Notes: generated by a model from the letters alone, not told the origin. A stretch of 14,799 nucleotides of DNA from JAVBOJ01 sp031550755 (GCA_031550755.1 JAVBOJ010000142.1:1-14799); one strand, 5' to 3'. Counted from the stretch's first letter, positions 1 to 7,273 are shown. Numbers and translations: made by a program.

Positions 1-93
1 TATCTGCGCGCCGGGACATCACCCGGCGAGGCGACACTCACCGTCTCAGGCGAGGGCATCGCGCCGGGCGCGGTGACGGTCGCGGTGGGGTAA
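1..93 (+). CDS. C-terminal end of an unidentified protein (5' truncated)
   Basis: Frame 1 is open from the window edge and stops at TAA 91-93. It encodes 30 residues rich in Gly, Thr, Val and Ala (ending ...GAVTVAVG). The alternating pattern looks like the last strands of a beta-sandwich domain, as found at the C-terminus of many extracellular glycoside hydrolases, but 30 residues cannot identify a family. GC content matches the following genes. The 3' fragment lies in the same direction as the wall hydrolase beginning at 307, with 213 bases between them that hold an AT-rich stretch (about 158-215). No convincing terminator follows it. Confidence 0.6.
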   Translation, partial: YLRAGTSPGEATLTVSGEGIAPGAVTVAVG

Positions 94-306
94 AATTTGC
101 CGCGGGAGGGAACCTTTGCCCGCCGTATTCGTCGGACTTAAAGAGTATCGCGTTCGGGCACAATTATCCAATTTATTCCACAATTTCTTACAAAAGTTTT
201 AAATTACTGCGCAGGGGTGGAAATTTCCCTCGGTTTGTGTCACAATAGGCGGGAAGGATTATGTCAACAAAAACATTATTCTAGAGAAATAGTATGGGAG
301 GAGCTC

Positions 307-3300
307 ATGGCCAAAAAACTGTCGTTTACCGTTTGCATCGCGCTGGTCTGCGGACTGGTGCTGGCGCTGACCCTTGCCCCGCCGCCTGTCCCGCCGGCGG
401 CCGAGGCCGCCCCGGGCATTGCCCCCACCCCGTTTTCCAGAGTCTCCGTCGCGCCGTCCCCGTCGGTTGCGGGTTCCCCCGCTCCGTCGGCCCCGTCGGT
501 TTCTCCGTCCGTCGCGACCACGCCGACACCACAGAGAAGTATCGCCGTGGCCGGCGGTTCCGCCGCGGCTGCGGGCTCCAAAAACGCGGAATTTCGCGGC
601 GTTTGGGTGTCCAGCGTGCTCAATCTGGATTATCCCTCCAAGGCCGGCCTTTCGGTTGACAAAATGAAGGCCGAGGCCCTCTCCATTTTGGACAAGGCCA
701 AGGAGATCGGCTTCACCGCCGTCATGCTACAGGTGCGCCCGACCGGCGACGCGCTGTATACCTCCGAGCTTTTCCCGTGGTCGGACTATCTCACCGGCAC
801 ACAGGGCAAAGCCCCGGCGGACAAGTTTGATCCGCTGGCGTTTTGGGTGACCGAGGCGCACAAGCGCGGGCTGGAGCTGCACGCGTGGATCAACCCCTTC
901 CGCGTCACCAAGGGCTCGACCTCAAAGCCCAAGCACGACCTGAACGCGCTGGCCGCGACCAATCCCGCCCGGCTGCATCCCGACTGGACGGTGGCCTACA
1001 AGGACGGCAATCTGTATTACAACCCCGGCCTTCCCGAGGTGCGCCGCCTGATTGTGTCGGGCGTGGCCGAGCTCGTCCGCAATTATGAGATCGACGGCAT
1101 CCATTATGACGATTATTTCTACCCCGAGAAGGATTTCCCCGACGAGGCCACCTTCCAAACATACGGCGGCTCCTTTACAAACCGGGACGACTGGCGGCGG
1201 GAGAACATCAACACCCTCATCCGCGACACTCAGAAGACCATCGCCGACCTCCGTCCGGACTGCCGGTTCGGCGTCTCGCCGTTTGCCATCTGGGCCAACG
1301 GCAAAAACAACAGCCTTGGCAGCGATACCAACGGGTTTGAGTCCTATTTCAGTCAGTTTGCCGACACCCGCAAATGGGTCAAATCCGGCTGGCTGGACTA
1401 TATCTGCCCGCAGATTTATTGGGAGATCGGCAACAAAAATGCCGACTATCAGAAACTGCTTTCCTGGTGGGCCAATGTGGTGAAGGACACCGGCGTTGAC
1501 CTCTACGTGGGCCATGCCTCCTACCGCGCCGGCACCGGCAAAAACGCCACCGACGCGTGGTACGGCGCGCAGGAGATCATTCGGCAGCTGAACCTCAACA
1601 AAACCGTGCCGGAGGTGAGGGGAGACATCCACTTCCGCTTCGGCTCGTTCACCGAAAACACGGCGCTGTATACCGCCGTGAGAAATTATTACAATAACAT
1701 CACCCCGCCCGCCGGTAGCGGCAGCTCCTCGCTCGTCATGCCGGTCACCGGGCTCAGCGCCCTGACGGTGGGGCGTCCGGGCGGAAATGTGTCCACCGGA
1801 AACGCCAAATATTACCTGCTCGGCGCGTCCGACCCCAAAAAACCGCTGTACTTAAACGGCGTGGCGGTGGAAAACCGCACACCCGAGGGCTTTTTCGGCG
1901 TCCTGCTGGAGCTTAAAACCGGCGCGAACACCTTTACCTTTGCCCAAGACGGTCAACCGGAGATCAAGCGGGTCATCACCCGCACGACGGCGGGCTCGTC
2001 CGCGCCGCCCAAAATGACCAAGGCTGAGGTCGTCGCCGGCTCCTGTTATCCGACCAAGAGCGATGAATACCGCAAGCCCGGCGAAAAGGTCACCCTCAAA
2101 TGCACCGCGCCCATCGGCGCGACCGTGACCGTGACCGTCGGCTCGCAGACCCTGACCATGACGCCGGGCACCAAAACCAAGCCGTCCGGTGCGGGCTACT
2201 TCTCCACGACCTATACCTGCACCTACACCCTGCCGGCGTCCGGCAAAACAAAGCAGATCATCGCGCTGGGCACGCCGACCTACACCATGAAGCTGGACGG
2301 CGTCACCAGCACCCGCAAGGCCGGCGGCGTAATCCAGTCGGTGACGCCCGGTGCGCCGTATCTGGCCGAGGTGACCTCCGACGCGGCCTTCCTCTACGCC
2401 AAAAATTCGACCTCCGGCGGCTCGGTGAGCGAGCTTTGCAAGGGACAAAAGGATTATATCACCGCCGTGACCGATGACGGCGCGTGGGTGCGTCTGGGGC
2501 AGGAGCTGTGGGTGCAGGCCGCCGATATCTCCCGCAAGCTGGAATCGACCGGACTGGCCGCCAAGCCGGCCAAGGCCGCCTATGCCCAGACCGCCAAATG
2601 GGATACCCTGACGCTGACCGGCGCCGCGCCGACCTCCGCCCGGGTGGAATATGACGGCGGCAAGCTGGTTTTCACCGTGTACAACGTCACCGCCGCGCCG
2701 CAGCTCACCCTGCCGGCCGGCACGGCCTTCTCCGCCGCGGAGGCCAAGCTGTCCGGCGACCGCGCGGTGTACACCCTCACGCTGGCCCCGGGACGGCGTG
2801 TGGAGGGCTATTTTGTCTCCCTCGACGGCGGCAATCTGGTGCTCAACATCAAAAACACCCTCAAGGCCGCCGCGGGCGAGCGTCCGCTTCTCGGCATCGT
2901 AATTTTGGTCGATCCGGGTCACGGCGGCTCCGAGCCGGGCGCGTTCGGGCCGCTGGGTTCGCAGGTGCCCGAAAAGCTCATCAATTTCTACACCGCCTCG
3001 AAGGTGCGCTATGAGCTGGAGCTGCTGGGCGCGACGGTTCTCATGACCCGTACCGACGACGTGACCGTCTCGCTGAACGAGCGGGTCATCCAAAACCGCA
3101 AGCTGCGGCCGGATCTGTTCCTTTCCATCCACGGCAACAGTCTGGACGAAACGGTGGACGCCGCCAGCGTGCAGGGTGTGTCCACATGGTACAAGGAGCG
3201 GGTGGCCAAGGATTTCGCCGAAACGCTATACAACACGGTGTGGAGCGAGCTGTCCCGCGGCAAGCGCAACGCCAACCAGACCAATCTGTATGTCTGCCGC

Positions 3301-3438
3301 CCGACCTGGGCGCCGTCGGCGCTCATCGAGACCGGATTTATGTGCAGCCCCGAGGACTACGCCTGGATGGTGGACAACGCCGCGCAGGACAAACTGGCCG
3401 CCGCCATCGCGCAGGGGATTTTGAATTACTTCAGCTGA
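307..3438 (+). CDS. Exported cell-wall hydrolase: GHL10 (DigH-like) glycosidase fused to Amidase_3
   Basis: This is a 1043-residue secreted protein. The ATG at 307 is chosen because GGGAGGAG lies just upstream and it opens a signal peptide (Lys-Lys, then a hydrophobic stretch to about residue 37); the frame is open 30 codons further up but without these signals. A Pro/Ala/Ser linker (about 40-90) follows. The GHL10/DUF187 domain spans about 95-460, with EFRGVWVSS, the acidic motif DGIHYDDYFYP (263-273), VSPFAIW (323-329) and PQIYW (368-372). Beta-rich regions follow, including an SH3-like part (about 689-747) and an AMIN-like part (about 761-850). The C-terminal Amidase_3 domain (about 865-1043) keeps the expected zinc ligands H872 (DPGHGG), E889 and H942, and the catalytic Glu in ETGF (E1008). 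Family knowledge: Amidase_3 removes stem peptides from MurNAc, and the GHL10 relative DigH of E. coli cuts glycan strands stripped of peptides. I infer stepwise wall processing by one polypeptide. Confidence 0.93.
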   Translation: MAKKLSFTVCIALVCGLVLALTLAPPPVPPAAEAAPGIAPTPFSRVSVAPSPSVAGSPAPSAPSVSPSVATTPTPQRSIAVAGGSAAAAGSKNAEFRGVWVSSVLNLDYPSKAGLSVDKMKAEALSILDKAKEIGFTAVMLQVRPTGDALYTSELFPWSDYLTGTQGKAPADKFDPLAFWVTEAHKRGLELHAWINPFRVTKGSTSKPKHDLNALAATNPARLHPDWTVAYKDGNLYYNPGLPEVRRLIVSGVAELVRNYEIDGIHYDDYFYPEKDFPDEATFQTYGGSFTNRDDWRRENINTLIRDTQKTIADLRPDCRFGVSPFAIWANGKNNSLGSDTNGFESYFSQFADTRKWVKSGWLDYICPQIYWEIGNKNADYQKLLSWWANVVKDTGVDLYVGHASYRAGTGKNATDAWYGAQEIIRQLNLNKTVPEVRGDIHFRFGSFTENTALYTAVRNYYNNITPPAGSGSSSLVMPVTGLSALTVGRPGGNVSTGNAKYYLLGASDPKKPLYLNGVAVENRTPEGFFGVLLELKTGANTFTFAQDGQPEIKRVITRTTAGSSAPPKMTKAEVVAGSCYPTKSDEYRKPGEKVTLKCTAPIGATVTVTVGSQTLTMTPGTKTKPSGAGYFSTTYTCTYTLPASGKTKQIIALGTPTYTMKLDGVTSTRKAGGVIQSVTPGAPYLAEVTSDAAFLYAKNSTSGGSVSELCKGQKDYITAVTDDGAWVRLGQELWVQAADISRKLESTGLAAKPAKAAYAQTAKWDTLTLTGAAPTSARVEYDGGKLVFTVYNVTAAPQLTLPAGTAFSAAEAKLSGDRAVYTLTLAPGRRVEGYFVSLDGGNLVLNIKNTLKAAAGERPLLGIVILVDPGHGGSEPGAFGPLGSQVPEKLINFYTASKVRYELELLGATVLMTRTDDVTVSLNERVIQNRKLRPDLFLSIHGNSLDETVDAASVQGVSTWYKERVAKDFAETLYNTVWSELSRGKRNANQTNLYVCRPTWAPSALIETGFMCSPEDYAWMVDNAAQDKLAAAIAQGILNYFS

Positions 3439-3456
3439 GGACAAGAGAAACGGAGA

Positions 3457-3646
3457 GCCTTCCTTTCGGAAGGCACAGGCTGTCAAAAACGAAGTTTTTT
3501 TGACAGCCTGACGTCGTTACGGCGGGACTCCGTGCAGCGAAAAGCTGCACTCAACGCGAAAAGGAGGGGAAAACCCCTCCTTTTCACACGTTTCCTCCCC
3601 CCTTTGCTCATATGCCGAGGCCGGAGGAAGCCTTTTTGACAGCCTG
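3457..3646. repeat. Multi-hairpin intergenic element with a 14-base motif in three copies
   Basis: This gene-free stretch between converging genes is packed with perfect hairpins. They are GCCTTCC/GGAAGGC with a 4-base loop (3457-3474), a 14-bp stem CAGGCTGTCAAAAA/TTTTTGACAGCCTG with a 7-base loop (3476-3510), GTGCAGC/GCTGCAC with a 6-base loop (3532-3551), and AAAAGGAGGGG/CCCCTCCTTTT with an AAAA loop (3560-3585). The right arm TTTTTGACAGCCTG recurs at 3633-3646. The left arm at 3476-3489 can therefore pair with either copy, and the outer pair bounds about 170 bp. The form suggests a dispersed intergenic repeat or structured 3' region. Whether it recurs in the genome cannot be seen from here. 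Confidence 0.65.
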
Positions 3647-3647
3647 C

Positions 3648-3682
3648 ACCGGAGCCGGTCGTTTGACCGGCTCCGGTTTTTT
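3648..3682 (+). terminator. Strong rho-independent terminator, plus strand
   Basis: A perfect 13-bp GC-rich stem (ACCGGAGCCGGTC at 3648-3660, GACCGGCTCCGGT at 3665-3677) closes a GTTT loop and runs into six Ts. The T run is on the plus strand only, so it would end plus-strand transcripts coming through the multi-hairpin element after the wall hydrolase. The stem also begins close behind the stop codon of the converging ligase gene, but that strand has no U tract after it. Confidence 0.85.
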
Positions 3683-3693
3683 ACGCATCTCTC

Positions 3694-5526
3694 CTAAAAA
3701 AACACAATCTGATGACTGCTCGGCACGCCGTTTTCCGCCCAGCCGGCCAGCGCTTTTTTGTCCACCTTGCCCGACGGGGCAAGCGGCAGCTCCGAAACAA
3801 AATGAATCTTGTCCGGGATTTTATAATTGGAAATTTTGTGGAACGAATAGCTGGAGATTTCTTCCTTTGTCAGCATTTCTCCGGGATGCACCACAATAAA
3901 GGCGACAATCTCCTCGCCGAGAACGACGTGCTTTCTGCCGACAATCGCCGCCGCGCGCACCTGCGGCAGCGTCAGCAGAAAGTCCTCGATATCCACGGCA
4001 TACACATTGATGCCGCCGCGGATAATCATATCCTTGCAGCGCCCGACAATGCAAATATTTTCCCTGTCGTGGTACCGGGCGAGATCGCCGGTGTACAGCC
4101 AGCCGTCGGCGTCGATGACGGCGGCGGTTTTTTCCGGCTTCTTGTAATAGCCGATCATGTTGTAGCCCCTGACGGCCAGCTCCCCGACCTCGCCCCGCGC
4201 CACCGGCCGGCGGGCGGCGTCCACAATTTTGAGCTCCACGCCGGGCAGCGGACGCCCCACCGTACCGAGGCGAATCTCCTCCGGGTCGTCCGGCCGGGTC
4301 ATGGTCACGATGCCGGTGGCCTCGGCCAGCCCGTAGGCGTTCAGGATGCGGCAGCCGAGCTTTTTTTCGATCTGCCCGGCCAGCTCCCGGCAGCAAAGCG
4401 CGCCGGACACAACCAAATGCCGCAGTCCGGAGAAATCGACCGAGTCGATGTCCCGGCAATTGAGCAACAGATTCCACATGGTGGGCTGGGTGTGCACGAT
4501 CGAATTTTGTCCCTTGGCGATTTCGCGCAGCACCTCGTCCGGATTGGCCGAGGAGATCAGGGTGCAGCAGCAGCCGGACACAAAGCTTGTCAGCAGACTG
4601 AGAAAGCCCTGCATGGAATACAGCGGCGAAATCAGCATGGGGGTTTCGGGGCGGCCCTGCCAGATGGCGGCGGTATATTGCGAGAGAACGGCCAGATCGT
4701 TCTGCCGGAGCATAACCCCTTTGGGCGTACCGGTCGTGCCGGAGGTATATAAAATGGTGGCCGGGTCGCCGGGCGCGATATGCTCGCGGGGAATATCGGT
4801 CGGGCAGTATGTGCCGAGCGTTTGAAACGGGACGCCGCGCGGGCCGTACCGGTTTTCCCCCAGAAAAAAGACACGGCTCATGCGCTCGTGGTCGGAGAGA
4901 TATTGTGCGACATATGAGCCGAAGGCGATGCCGCCGATTTTGTCCTCACAGATGACAACGGTTGCGCCCGAGTCCTCCAAAACGTTGAAAAGCTCGCTTT
5001 TTTCCCAGCGCACGCTGACGGGAATCGGAATCGCGCCCAACGTAAACAGCGCGAAATAGGCGAAAATATATTCCATCCGGTTGGACAAAACAAGCACCAC
5101 TTTGGTCCCTTTTCCTATGCCAAAGTGCGCCATGCCTCCGGCTATGGCGCACACGGTATCCAAAATCTGTTCATACGTCCAGGTGTTTCCGTCGAAGGTG
5201 ACGGCGTCCTTGTCGGGACCCTCCCGGCAAACCTCGCGCAGGAGGCTGCGGATGGTCGTGCGGTCAAGGCCGGCGGCCATGTTGATTTTATGGGCGACCA
5301 GCGACGGGGACCACCGGGCGGGCGAAATGTTTTCATAGCGGAAGGGGCCGGAATGGGTCGTTTCCAAATGGTGTAGGAATCGTTCGATGGCTTCGGAGGA
5401 GACACCCGGCAGAGCCTCTAGCAATCCGCTCTCGACGATACCGCTTTCATCGAGATTGAAGAAAGAAGCGACCATACCGGCAATATGTTTCCCCGTCAGC
5501 AATGCGGCGCTCATGTCTATATTCAT
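3694..5526 (-). CDS. AMP-forming acyl-CoA synthetase/ligase family protein
   Basis: This is a 610-residue class I adenylate-forming enzyme (ANL superfamily). The start ATG at 5526 is set by AAGGAG at 5536-5541 with 9-base spacing; the frame stays open 54 codons further upstream, but those codons are Arg/Cys-rich, lack a site, and overlap a promoter-like sequence. The core motifs are intact: P-loop TSGTTGTPKG from residue 261, the GLAEATG motif, LYTGD with D481, GRCKDMIIRGGINVYAVDIED (the hinge region) and the C-terminal PSGKVDKKAL with catalytic Lys587. Family knowledge: these enzymes activate a carboxylic acid as acyl-AMP and pass it to CoA or another acceptor. The substrate cannot be read here. 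About 90-100 residues precede the adenylation core and match nothing I recognise. There is no carrier-protein domain. The gene is last in a minus-strand cluster behind a GyrI-like protein and a 17-residue peptide gene, 166 bases from the former. Confidence 0.88.
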   Translation of the reverse strand: MNIDMSAALLTGKHIAGMVASFFNLDESGIVESGLLEALPGVSSEAIERFLHHLETTHSGPFRYENISPARWSPSLVAHKINMAAGLDRTTIRSLLREVCREGPDKDAVTFDGNTWTYEQILDTVCAIAGGMAHFGIGKGTKVVLVLSNRMEYIFAYFALFTLGAIPIPVSVRWEKSELFNVLEDSGATVVICEDKIGGIAFGSYVAQYLSDHERMSRVFFLGENRYGPRGVPFQTLGTYCPTDIPREHIAPGDPATILYTSGTTGTPKGVMLRQNDLAVLSQYTAAIWQGRPETPMLISPLYSMQGFLSLLTSFVSGCCCTLISSANPDEVLREIAKGQNSIVHTQPTMWNLLLNCRDIDSVDFSGLRHLVVSGALCCRELAGQIEKKLGCRILNAYGLAEATGIVTMTRPDDPEEIRLGTVGRPLPGVELKIVDAARRPVARGEVGELAVRGYNMIGYYKKPEKTAAVIDADGWLYTGDLARYHDRENICIVGRCKDMIIRGGINVYAVDIEDFLLTLPQVRAAAIVGRKHVVLGEEIVAFIVVHPGEMLTKEEISSYSFHKISNYKIPDKIHFVSELPLAPSGKVDKKALAGWAENGVPSSHQIVFF

Positions 5527-5573
5527 TTTATCAAACTCCTTACACCGGTTAGGATGCGACAGCCCTTCCGGCC

Positions 5574-5591
5574 GACGGCGCGTCCGCCGTC
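5574..5591 (-). other. Hairpin in the 5' leader of the ligase gene
   Basis: GACGGCG and CGCCGTC form a perfect 7-bp stem with a 4-base loop, 33 bases upstream of the ribosome binding site. No U tract follows, so it is not a standard terminator. It could be a processing or stabilising structure between the two genes. Confidence 0.4.
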
Positions 5592-5616
5592 CGCATTGAC
5601 AACATTTGCGTTGGAT

Positions 5617-5648
5617 ATTATAATATTGCTGAAATCTCAGGGTTTCAG
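5617..5648 (-). promoter_or_regulatory. Possible internal promoter and dyad upstream of the ligase gene
   Basis: In the 166-base gap before the ligase gene the minus strand reads CTGAAA, 17 bases, TATTAT; a TATAAT overlaps at 5622-5617. The putative -35 and the spacer lie in an inverted repeat, CTGAAA-N8-TTTCAG (5629-5634 and 5643-5648), which could be an operator. This would let the ligase be expressed separately from the peptide and GyrI-like genes. It is a pattern match only. Confidence 0.4.
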
Positions 5649-5692
5649 GCGCAAAGGCGCGGATTTTCACCATGGCTGATGAAAACACACGC

Positions 5693-6151
5693 CTACAGCT
5701 GATTTTTACTTACGCCGCAATAGATGTTCACGATGGTGTTCTTTAGATCCTCCACATTGTCCAGTCCGTACAGAACCATGCAATATGCATCGGTGATCTG
5801 TAAGAATTTTTGCCGGCGAATGTACTGCTCCAGTTCCTCGACGCCTTGCCAGACCTCCATGAAGTCGCCTTCGTACCTGGCACGGACGGCGTTTTCTATA
5901 TAGAGTCTGCTTTTGCACTCGACCCCTTCGTACGCAGAGATCTCGCCATTGTCAGACTGCCAGCACAGGGTGGCCTGTTGCCCGCTCACAAGATGAAAAA
6001 CCGGTGTAAAACGCGTGGAAGTCGACTCTTGGTTTGTCTGACCTGTGTCTCGGATGCTCTTTAGCGTTTGAAGAATGGCCCCTTCTTGAAACGGAACCTC
6101 ACGGCACAGCACATTTTTTAGGTCTAGGATTTGGTATTCTAAAAATCCCAC
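5693..6151 (-). CDS. Stand-alone GyrI-like (AraC effector-binding fold) protein, putative
   Basis: This is a 152-residue soluble protein with no signal peptide or membrane segment. The GTG at 6151 is preferred because GGAGGA (6162-6167) lies 10 bases upstream; an in-frame TTG at 6172 has no ribosome binding site before it. I infer a GyrI-like/SOUL-type ligand-binding fold from the second half: ARYEGDFMEVWQ, then ELEQYIRRQ, then NTIVNIYCGV near the C-terminus. This follows the family pattern of G-x-Y/F, a helix with L..YI, and a final strand ending in a PV-like position. The N-terminal half could be the first of the two repeats. There is no DNA-binding domain. Family knowledge: such domains bind small hydrophobic or cationic ligands, and a few act as hydrolases. 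It lies between the peptide gene (35-base gap) and the ligase gene, so it may bind the ligase product or the peptide. The fold assignment is tentative; the gene itself looks real. Confidence 0.72.
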   Translation of the reverse strand: MGFLEYQILDLKNVLCREVPFQEGAILQTLKSIRDTGQTNQESTSTRFTPVFHLVSGQQATLCWQSDNGEISAYEGVECKSRLYIENAVRARYEGDFMEVWQGVEELEQYIRRQKFLQITDAYCMVLYGLDNVEDLKNTIVNIYCGVSKNQL

Positions 6152-6186
6152 TGCATTCCGTTCCTCCCTCAAGTCTTATGGTTTGC

Positions 6187-6240
6187 TTACGGCTTGCCGC
6201 CGAACAGTCTTTCCAACAGGTTCAATATGCTCATAATCAT
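6187..6240 (-). CDS. 17-residue amphipathic peptide, putative signal or effector
   Basis: A very short open frame reads MIMSILNLLERLFGGKP and stops at TAA (6189-6187). AAAGGAG (6254-6248) sits 7 bases before the ATG, an ideal translation start. It is the first frame after a promoter with LytTR-type direct repeats. On a helical wheel Ile2, Ile5, Leu6, Leu9 and Phe13 fall largely on one face, with Ser4, Glu10 and Arg11 away from it; the tail is Gly-Gly-Lys-Pro. It has no cysteine, so it is not an AgrD-type thiolactone precursor, and no AgrB-like protease is in the window. It resembles phenol-soluble modulins or delta-haemolysin only in size and amphipathicity. Alternatives are a membrane-active toxin, a leader peptide controlling the downstream genes, or a substrate for acylation. 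Translation is well supported; the role is inference. Confidence 0.7.
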   Translation of the reverse strand: MIMSILNLLERLFGGKP

Positions 6241-6284
6241 GGGTATGCTCCTTTCTCACTCTCACTCTGTCTCTCTATGGCCTG

Positions 6285-6313
6285 AGTATATCACATCTGT
6301 GAAAAAAGCAAAC
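6285..6313 (-). promoter_or_regulatory. Extended -10 promoter of the peptide operon
   Basis: On the minus strand TGATATACT is an extended -10 (TATACT at 6290-6285), about 45 bases upstream of the peptide ATG. The hexamer 17 bases further up is GTTTGC, a poor -35. A strong -10 with a weak -35 is typical of activator-dependent promoters, and the direct repeats beginning 4 bases upstream of the -35 supply the likely activator site. Confidence 0.7.
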
Positions 6314-6317
6314 AATT

Positions 6318-6348
6318 TTGGAGTGAAATGTAGTAAAATTCGAGTGAA
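6318..6348. promoter_or_regulatory. Tandem LytTR-type binding site (two direct repeats, 21-bp period)
   Basis: TTGGAGTGAA (6318-6327) and TTCGAGTGAA (6339-6348) are direct repeats matching at 9 of 10 bases and spaced exactly two helical turns apart. LytTR regulators such as AgrA bind pairs of 9-bp direct repeats separated by 12 bp, the same period. The site sits just upstream of the peptide promoter, beside the gene for a LytTR regulator. A third single copy, TTGGAGTAAA, is at 6431-6440 nearer the regulator gene and may allow autoregulation. Confidence 0.72.
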
Positions 6349-6430
6349 TGGCACACGATTAATTACTTTTTGAAAGAGAACATTTGCGGAGAAGATATTA
6401 TAAAGCATTCCGAAAAAGTATGCCATATTT

Positions 6431-6440
6431 TTGGAGTAAA
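6431..6440 (+). promoter_or_regulatory. Single LytTR-like half site near the regulator gene
   Basis: TTGGAGTAAA matches the proximal repeat of the tandem site at 9 of 10 bases. No partner is evident 21 bp to either side. It lies 111 bases before the regulator start. Confidence 0.35.
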
Positions 6441-6550
6441 CGGTCGATTTGCGGCGATGAACGGGATATCCTGTCTTTTCGTGCAAATGGGGCGGCAACG
6501 GGACATTTTATCAATTTTTGCGCCGAGGCGCGGGGGCGGGATGGACGATC

Positions 6551-7273
6551 ATGATGATTAAAATCGCGGTTTGTGATGACGAGGCGATCATGCGGAGAGA
6601 AACCATCGCACATCTGAACGAATACGCCAGAATGCGCGGCCTGGAGCTGGCATACGATCAGTTTTGCGACGGGCATGACCTGCTGCGTTCGCCCAAGATC
6701 TATCAGGTGATTTTGCTGGATTTTGAGCTCGGGGCGCAAAATCGCCTCAACGGAATGGATGTGGCAAAAAAATATCGCCAGCGCCATGAGGACGCCGCGA
6801 TTATTTTTCTGACCAATCACGCCAAGACGGTTTTTTCCGCCTTTGAGGTAGGCGCGTTCCGTTTCTTGATCAAGCCGTTGGAGCCGCAAAAGCTCTACGC
6901 GGCGCTGGATGACTATCTCAAAACCCTCATGACCGACCAGATTTTGATGGTTCGCGTGGACGGCGAAACAAATATTGTCCATACCAACCAGATCCTGTAT
7001 TTGGAGGCAGACGGCAAATACTGCACCCTCCGCTTGCTGCCCGACGGGGCGGCCCTCGCCTGCCGTGAGACGCTGGCCGAGGTGGAGAGCCTTCTGCCGC
7101 CGGCGTTTTTCTTCCGCTGTCACCGCTCCTATGTGGTGAACCTCAAATATGTCCGCGCCTATGACCATCAGGATGTCGTGCTACGGAATCAGGGAAGGGT
7201 GCCCATTTCCCGCAACAAATACGAGCCGTTCAACAGCGCGTTTATTGCGTATTCCAAGCGCTACGGATACTGA
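6551..7273 (+). CDS. LytTR-family response regulator (AgrA-like)
   Basis: This is a 240-residue cytoplasmic transcription regulator. The receiver domain (about 3-125) has the acidic cluster CDDE (D9, D10), phosphoacceptor D57 in ILLDFE, a Thr in FLTNHAK and the conserved Lys108 in LIKP. The LytTR DNA-binding domain (about 138-240) shows ILYLEADGKY, FFRCHRSYVVNLKYV and VPISRNKY, all typical. Start choice is uncertain: ATG 6551 and ATG 6554 follow a weak GGGATGGA, and the frame is open to 6518. It lies divergent to the peptide operon and 35 bases before the sensor kinase gene. The tandem LytTR site between it and the peptide gene makes that promoter its probable target. The pair is expected to work like AgrC/AgrA: the kinase phosphorylates D57, which promotes DNA binding. 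Confidence 0.93.
   Translation: MMIKIAVCDDEAIMRRETIAHLNEYARMRGLELAYDQFCDGHDLLRSPKIYQVILLDFELGAQNRLNGMDVAKKYRQRHEDAAIIFLTNHAKTVFSAFEVGAFRFLIKPLEPQKLYAALDDYLKTLMTDQILMVRVDGETNIVHTNQILYLEADGKYCTLRLLPDGAALACRETLAEVESLLPPAFFFRCHRSYVVNLKYVRAYDHQDVVLRNQGRVPISRNKYEPFNSAFIAYSKRYGY

Noticed and set aside
1852..3132. Minus-strand open frame of 426 codons opposite the wall hydrolase
   Set aside because: It is a GC-rich shadow of the amidase half; no motif, no start signals.
3457..3682. CRISPR array
   Set aside because: The repeated 14-mer is inverted and direct in irregular spacing and belongs to hairpins; there are no regular repeat-spacer units or cas genes.
6152..6172. TTG start extending the GyrI-like protein by 7 residues
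   Set aside because: No ribosome binding site precedes it, while GGAGGA is well placed for the GTG at 6151.
6187..6240. Classical AgrD precursor
   Set aside because: The peptide has no cysteine or serine in a C-terminal ring context, is far shorter than AgrD, and no AgrB gene is in the window.
6255..6275. CT-rich short tandem repeats before the peptide gene as a phase-variable tract
   Set aside because: The CTCACT units are only two and imperfect, too few to suggest slippage control.
6370..6561. Plus-strand 63-codon frame between the peptide promoter and the regulator
   Set aside because: It needs a TTG start with no ribosome binding site and overlaps the regulator start; composition is not gene-like.
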